Positions 7,932-10,201 of a stretch of 10,201 bases of DNA are shown one piece after another; within the stretch, counting starts at the first letter, position 1, and every line of letters begins with the position of its first letter. This DNA comes from Acidiferrobacteraceae bacterium (GTDB taxonomy: Bacteria; Pseudomonadota; Gammaproteobacteria; Arenicellales; UBA868): positions 1 through 10,201 of the forward strand of contig PAUU01000054.1 in the NCBI GenBank assembly GCA_002713825.1, written 5' to 3'. A program made the translations under genes and the position numbers. The notes under the pieces were generated by a model. It saw nothing but the letters and a program-made list of their open reading frames with translations, did no database searches and was not told where the DNA came from.

Positions 7932-7960
7932 AGACTAACTGATCCCCAGCATCTTGCCAA
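7932..7960 (-). promoter_or_regulatory. Candidate sigma70-type promoter for the DUF4329 gene
   Basis: Read on the minus strand, TTGGCA (complement of 7955-7960) matches the -35 consensus at five of six bases. It is 17 bp from TAGTCT (complement of 7932-7937), a poor -10 match that keeps the first, second and last bases. A start around 7925 would leave a leader of roughly 27 bases before the GTG at 7898. The spacing and position are suitable, but the -10 is weak. Confidence 0.28.
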
Positions 7961-7965
7961 CCGTG

Positions 7966-7999
7966 GGATCGCATCTACTTGCACGAGTCGCATCGATCC
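7966..7999. repeat. Short inverted and direct repeats in the divergent intergenic region
   Basis: GGATCG (7966-7971) and CGATCC (7994-7999) form a 6-bp interrupted inverted repeat with 22 bp between arms. TCGCATC also occurs twice in direct orientation, at 7969-7975 and 7988-7994, 19 bp apart start to start, close to two helical turns. They lie 20 to 53 bp before the EamA start, between two divergent genes, where an operator could sit. The arms are short and chance is a real alternative. The rest of 7899-8018 holds only the candidate minus-strand promoter; no good promoter is seen for the EamA gene. Confidence 0.25.
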
Positions 8000-8018
8000 G
8001 CAGCATTGGGTACATATT

Positions 8019-8909
8019 ATGAACGCACGGGAATTCTTACTCGCCCTCTTCGTCCCATTGAGCTGGGCGTTGGGATTTGTCGTGGCTAAGGCGGGCTTAG
8101 AAGAGTTCCCCCCTTTATTGCTGATGAGTATCCGGTTTGGAATCGCGGCGTTGGTGCTAGTCTGGTTCGTGCCGATTCCCCGAAACTGCCTGAAAGATCT
8201 TTTCTGGATCGCACTGGTGGGCTCTACGATTCAATATGGCCTGACCTTTACCGGCCTTTCTTTGATTGATGCCTCGCTCGCTATTATCGTCGTGCATTTG
8301 GAGGTTCCGAGCGGCGTCCTGCTCGCCATCCTGGTCTTCCGCGAACGTCCAGGCCTGCTTCGGATATGCGGAATGGTGGTCTCGTTTCTCGGCGTGGTGC
8401 TCATCGCAGGGCTTCCCGATACCGAGGGGCAATTACTTGCGATTTTCCTGACCGGCAGCGGCGCCGTCATCTGGGCCGTTGGACAGGTCATGTATAAGCG
8501 AATAAGCGATCAGCTCGATGGCTTTACTGGAATTGCCTGGCTGGGCGTTCTGGCGGCACCGCAAATGCTTCTCGGTTCATTCATTTTTGAGGAAGGTCAG
8601 TGGGAGGCAGTGAAACAAGCCACCTGGATCGGTTGGGGAAGCGTCGCTTACCTTGGTCTCGTCATGACAGTGGCGGGTTATGGCGTATGGTTCACGATAT
8701 TGCGCAGAAACCCTGTGTCCCATGTGATGCCGGTATTGTTGTTGCTACCCGTCTTCACTATTGGTTTCTCCGTGCTTCTTCTGGGAGAACGCCCGAGCAT
8801 CGGGGTGCTTCTTGGCGGTCTGGTCGTGCTCGCCGGTGTGGCTATGATCGTGCTAGTCAAGCCGGCTCCTGCCCCCAGCAAAACTGTTATTCCTAAAGAT
8901 AACCGATGA
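8019..8909 (+). CDS. EamA/DMT-family transporter
   Basis: This inner-membrane transporter of the drug/metabolite transporter superfamily has 296 residues, typical for the two-repeat EamA type. About ten hydrophobic segments can be seen, at roughly 5-24, 32-52, 61-81, 85-107, 114-131, 138-158, 169-190, 203-227, 234-256 and 260-281. The first repeat ends VFRERPGLLRICGMVVSFLGVVL (106-128) and the second LLLGERPSIGVLLGGLVVLAGV (253-274). These are the paired Glu-Arg-Pro segments of EamA domains. Such proteins usually export amino acids or other small metabolites, but the substrate cannot be read from sequence. The C-terminal tail after 281 is Pro/Lys-rich and cytoplasmic in character. No clear Shine-Dalgarno precedes the ATG. 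The stop overlaps the next gene's start by 4 bp, suggesting co-translation with the phosphopantetheinyl transferase. Confidence 0.93.
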   Translation: MNAREFLLALFVPLSWALGFVVAKAGLEEFPPLLLMSIRFGIAALVLVWFVPIPRNCLKDLFWIALVGSTIQYGLTFTGLSLIDASLAIIVVHLEVPSGVLLAILVFRERPGLLRICGMVVSFLGVVLIAGLPDTEGQLLAIFLTGSGAVIWAVGQVMYKRISDQLDGFTGIAWLGVLAAPQMLLGSFIFEEGQWEAVKQATWIGWGSVAYLGLVMTVAGYGVWFTILRRNPVSHVMPVLLLLPVFTIGFSVLLLGERPSIGVLLGGLVVLAGVAMIVLVKPAPAPSKTVIPKDNR

Positions 8910-9637
8910 CTAGTCCGATCTCTGTTGATATCTGGCGACTCTCGCTCGGAGATCTCCGCAACTACGCGTCCGCCTTGCGATGGTGCCTGTCGGAAAGCGA
9001 AAAAAAACGGGCAGACCGGTTCGTCTTTGAGCGTGACCGCACCCGTTTCATTGCTTGCCGAGCCATACTGCGCGGTATCATCGCGCAAAGTCTCAATATC
9101 GGGCCCGCCGATGTCGTTTTTGCTTACGGAAATAAAGGAAAGCCCTTTCTGGAACGCCATGCTCTCTTTTTTAATCTTTCCCACTCGAATAACGAGGCCT
9201 GCATCGCGCTCAGCGCAGGCGCGGCACTCGGCATCGATGTCGAGCAGATTCGATCTCCCACCCGCAACCGTTGGATGGATCTGGCGCAACGGTTTTTCTC
9301 AGTCGCGGAAGTTCAAGCGCTTTCAGATATGCCGGAACGGCTTCAGTCAGACGCATTCTTTGCCTGCTGGACCCGAAAAGAAGCCTACCTCAAACTTCAT
9401 GGACTGGGGCTTTCCCTACCACTTGACCAGTTTTCCGTCAATGTCGACCCTGATTCGCCAGCAGAACTCCACTCCAGCGAGTGGTGCCCTGACGATCTCA
9501 GTCGAAGCGCTCTTTATGACCTGCCGACAAGTCCCGGATATCGATCTGCGATCGCGATCGCTGCAACAGCCTCGGTCACGATCAACGATGCCTGCATCTC
9601 TGGGATTGAGTCATTTCCTTTTTTTGAGAGGGTTTAG
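8906..9637 (+). CDS. Sfp-type 4'-phosphopantetheinyl transferase
   Basis: This cytoplasmic enzyme moves the phosphopantetheine arm from coenzyme A to a serine of a carrier protein, activating peptide synthetases, polyketide synthases or related proteins. It has 243 residues, the two-repeat Sfp/Gsp size rather than the short AcpS type. Visible motifs are NKGKPFL (76-82), FFNLSHSNNEA (88-98), LGIDVEQIR (108-116) and FFACWTRKEAYLKLHGLGL (151-169). Asp111, Glu113 and Glu159 are the expected magnesium ligands. It overlaps the transporter gene by 4 bp (ATGA), and the cysteine synthase homologue follows after 28 bp. No carrier-protein or synthetase gene is in view, so the target may lie elsewhere. 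The last 25 residues or so have no recognisable motif. Confidence 0.93.
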   Translation: MTSPISVDIWRLSLGDLRNYASALRWCLSESEKKRADRFVFERDRTRFIACRAILRGIIAQSLNIGPADVVFAYGNKGKPFLERHALFFNLSHSNNEACIALSAGAALGIDVEQIRSPTRNRWMDLAQRFFSVAEVQALSDMPERLQSDAFFACWTRKEAYLKLHGLGLSLPLDQFSVNVDPDSPAELHSSEWCPDDLSRSALYDLPTSPGYRSAIAIAATASVTINDACISGIESFPFFERV

Positions 9638-9665
9638 GGAGCTCATGAACCGTTAAACTAGTTCC

Positions 9666-10201
9666 ATGAAGTACGATAATATCCTTCAAACGATCGGACA
9701 CACCCCCACGATCCGTCTGCACGGTTTTGACGGCGGCCACGCACACTCCCTTTGGGTCAAACTCGAAAGCTTCAACCCCGGCGGGTCGGTAAAGGACCGC
9801 CCGGCGCTCAACATGATTGAGGACGCTGAAGCGCGGGGGGTACTGAAACCCGGTGACACGTTGATAGAGCCGACTTCGGGGAATACCGGAATCGGTTTGG
9901 CGATGGTGGCCGCCGTGAAGGGCTACCCGGCTATCTTCGTCATGTCTGCCGACATGAGTGAGGAGCGCAAAGCTATCCTGCGCGCTTTCGGAGCCGAGTT
10001 GGTCCTGACGCCCGCTGACAGGGGCACTGTGGGAGCCATCGAGGAAGCCCGACGGCTGGAAAAAGAGAAAGGTTACTTTTTTGTTGGGCAGCACTATAAC
10101 CCGGCGAATCCGCAATCCCATCACCAGACCGCTAAGGAAATCATCGACGATTTTGATGGTGACCTGGGAGCCGTCATCTGTACTACCGGTACCGGTGGCA
10201 C
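9666..10201 (+). CDS. Cysteine synthase-family PLP enzyme (partial, 3' end beyond window)
   Basis: The first 178 codons of a fold-type II PLP enzyme, running off the window end. The family makes cysteine from O-acetylserine and sulfide, or cystathionine in related members. It begins MKYDNILQTIGHTPTIRL. The PLP lysine is Lys43 in NPGGSVKDRPALNMI (37-51). The substrate loop is PTSGNTGIGLAMVAA (69-83). The phosphate-binding glycine stretch TGTGGT lies at the window edge. NPGGSVKDR resembles CysK and cystathionine synthase rather than the NPAGSVKDR common in CysM. Oddities are QHYNPANPQSHHQTAKEI (142-159), where most relatives have Gln-Phe after the conserved Gln and Thr-Gly-Pro-Glu-Ile at the end. 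The start is fixed by the in-frame TAA at 9654-9656. No good Shine-Dalgarno is visible; AGGGAG at 9636-9641 is 24 bp away. Which subfamily it belongs to is uncertain. Confidence 0.88.
   Translation, partial: MKYDNILQTIGHTPTIRLHGFDGGHAHSLWVKLESFNPGGSVKDRPALNMIEDAEARGVLKPGDTLIEPTSGNTGIGLAMVAAVKGYPAIFVMSADMSEERKAILRAFGAELVLTPADRGTVGAIEEARRLEKEKGYFFVGQHYNPANPQSHHQTAKEIIDDFDGDLGAVICTTGTGG

Noticed and set aside
9645..9656. Four-codon ATG-AAC-CGT-stop mini-frame just before the cysteine synthase gene as a regulatory leader peptide
   Set aside because: AGGGAG is only 3 bp from its ATG, too close for good initiation, and the peptide contains no cysteine or regulatory codon run.
9582..10124. Minus-strand 180-codon frame over the PPTase end and the cysteine synthase start
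   Set aside because: The plus strand has clear PLP-enzyme motifs here, which explains the sequence; the minus frame matches nothing I recognise.

Overview
The window looks like chromosomal DNA of a Gram-negative bacterium, most likely a pseudomonadote and perhaps a marine gammaproteobacterium. The reasons are the heterotetrameric sarcosine oxidase genes in the order soxB-soxD-soxA-soxG, an exported protein with a barrel-like N-terminal half, and moderately GC-rich, densely packed coding. The assignment is inferred from gene content only. I see no rRNA, tRNA, CRISPR, insertion sequence, integrase or phage gene. No stretch longer than 300 bases lacks a gene; the longest non-coding stretches are 1-182 and 7899-8018.

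Region 1 (1-5294, + strand) is a complete soxBDAG operon. Genes are 6 bp apart or overlap by 4 to 8 bp, so it is almost certainly one transcript. The enzyme oxidatively demethylates sarcosine to glycine, makes hydrogen peroxide and passes the one-carbon unit to tetrahydrofolate. The glyA, purU, folD or formate dehydrogenase genes that often flank such operons are not present; they may lie beyond position 1. The 182-bp leader can be folded on paper into a closed multi-helix structure that matches no riboswitch I recognise.

Region 2 (5323-7898, - strand) converges on the sox operon with 28 bp between stop codons. It holds a stand-alone FAD-dependent amine oxidase/dehydrogenase of the DAO family. 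Upstream of it, 38 bp away, is a gene for an exported, cysteine-free protein with a barrel-like N-terminal half and a C-terminal DUF4329 domain carrying a JAMM-like His-x-His...Ser-x-x-Asp pattern. The two genes may be co-transcribed. The DUF4329 protein is the least understood gene in the window.

Region 3 (8019-10201, + strand) is divergent from region 2. It holds an EamA/DMT-family transporter, a Sfp-type 4'-phosphopantetheinyl transferase overlapping it by 4 bp, and a cysteine synthase-family PLP enzyme that runs off the end of the window. No NRPS or PKS gene is visible that would explain the transferase.

Most of the window is ordinary metabolism. The items that merit a second look are the DUF4329 protein and its pairing with the DAO enzyme, the potential structured leader of soxB, the transporter-PPTase coupling, and the altered residues in the cysteine synthase homologue.
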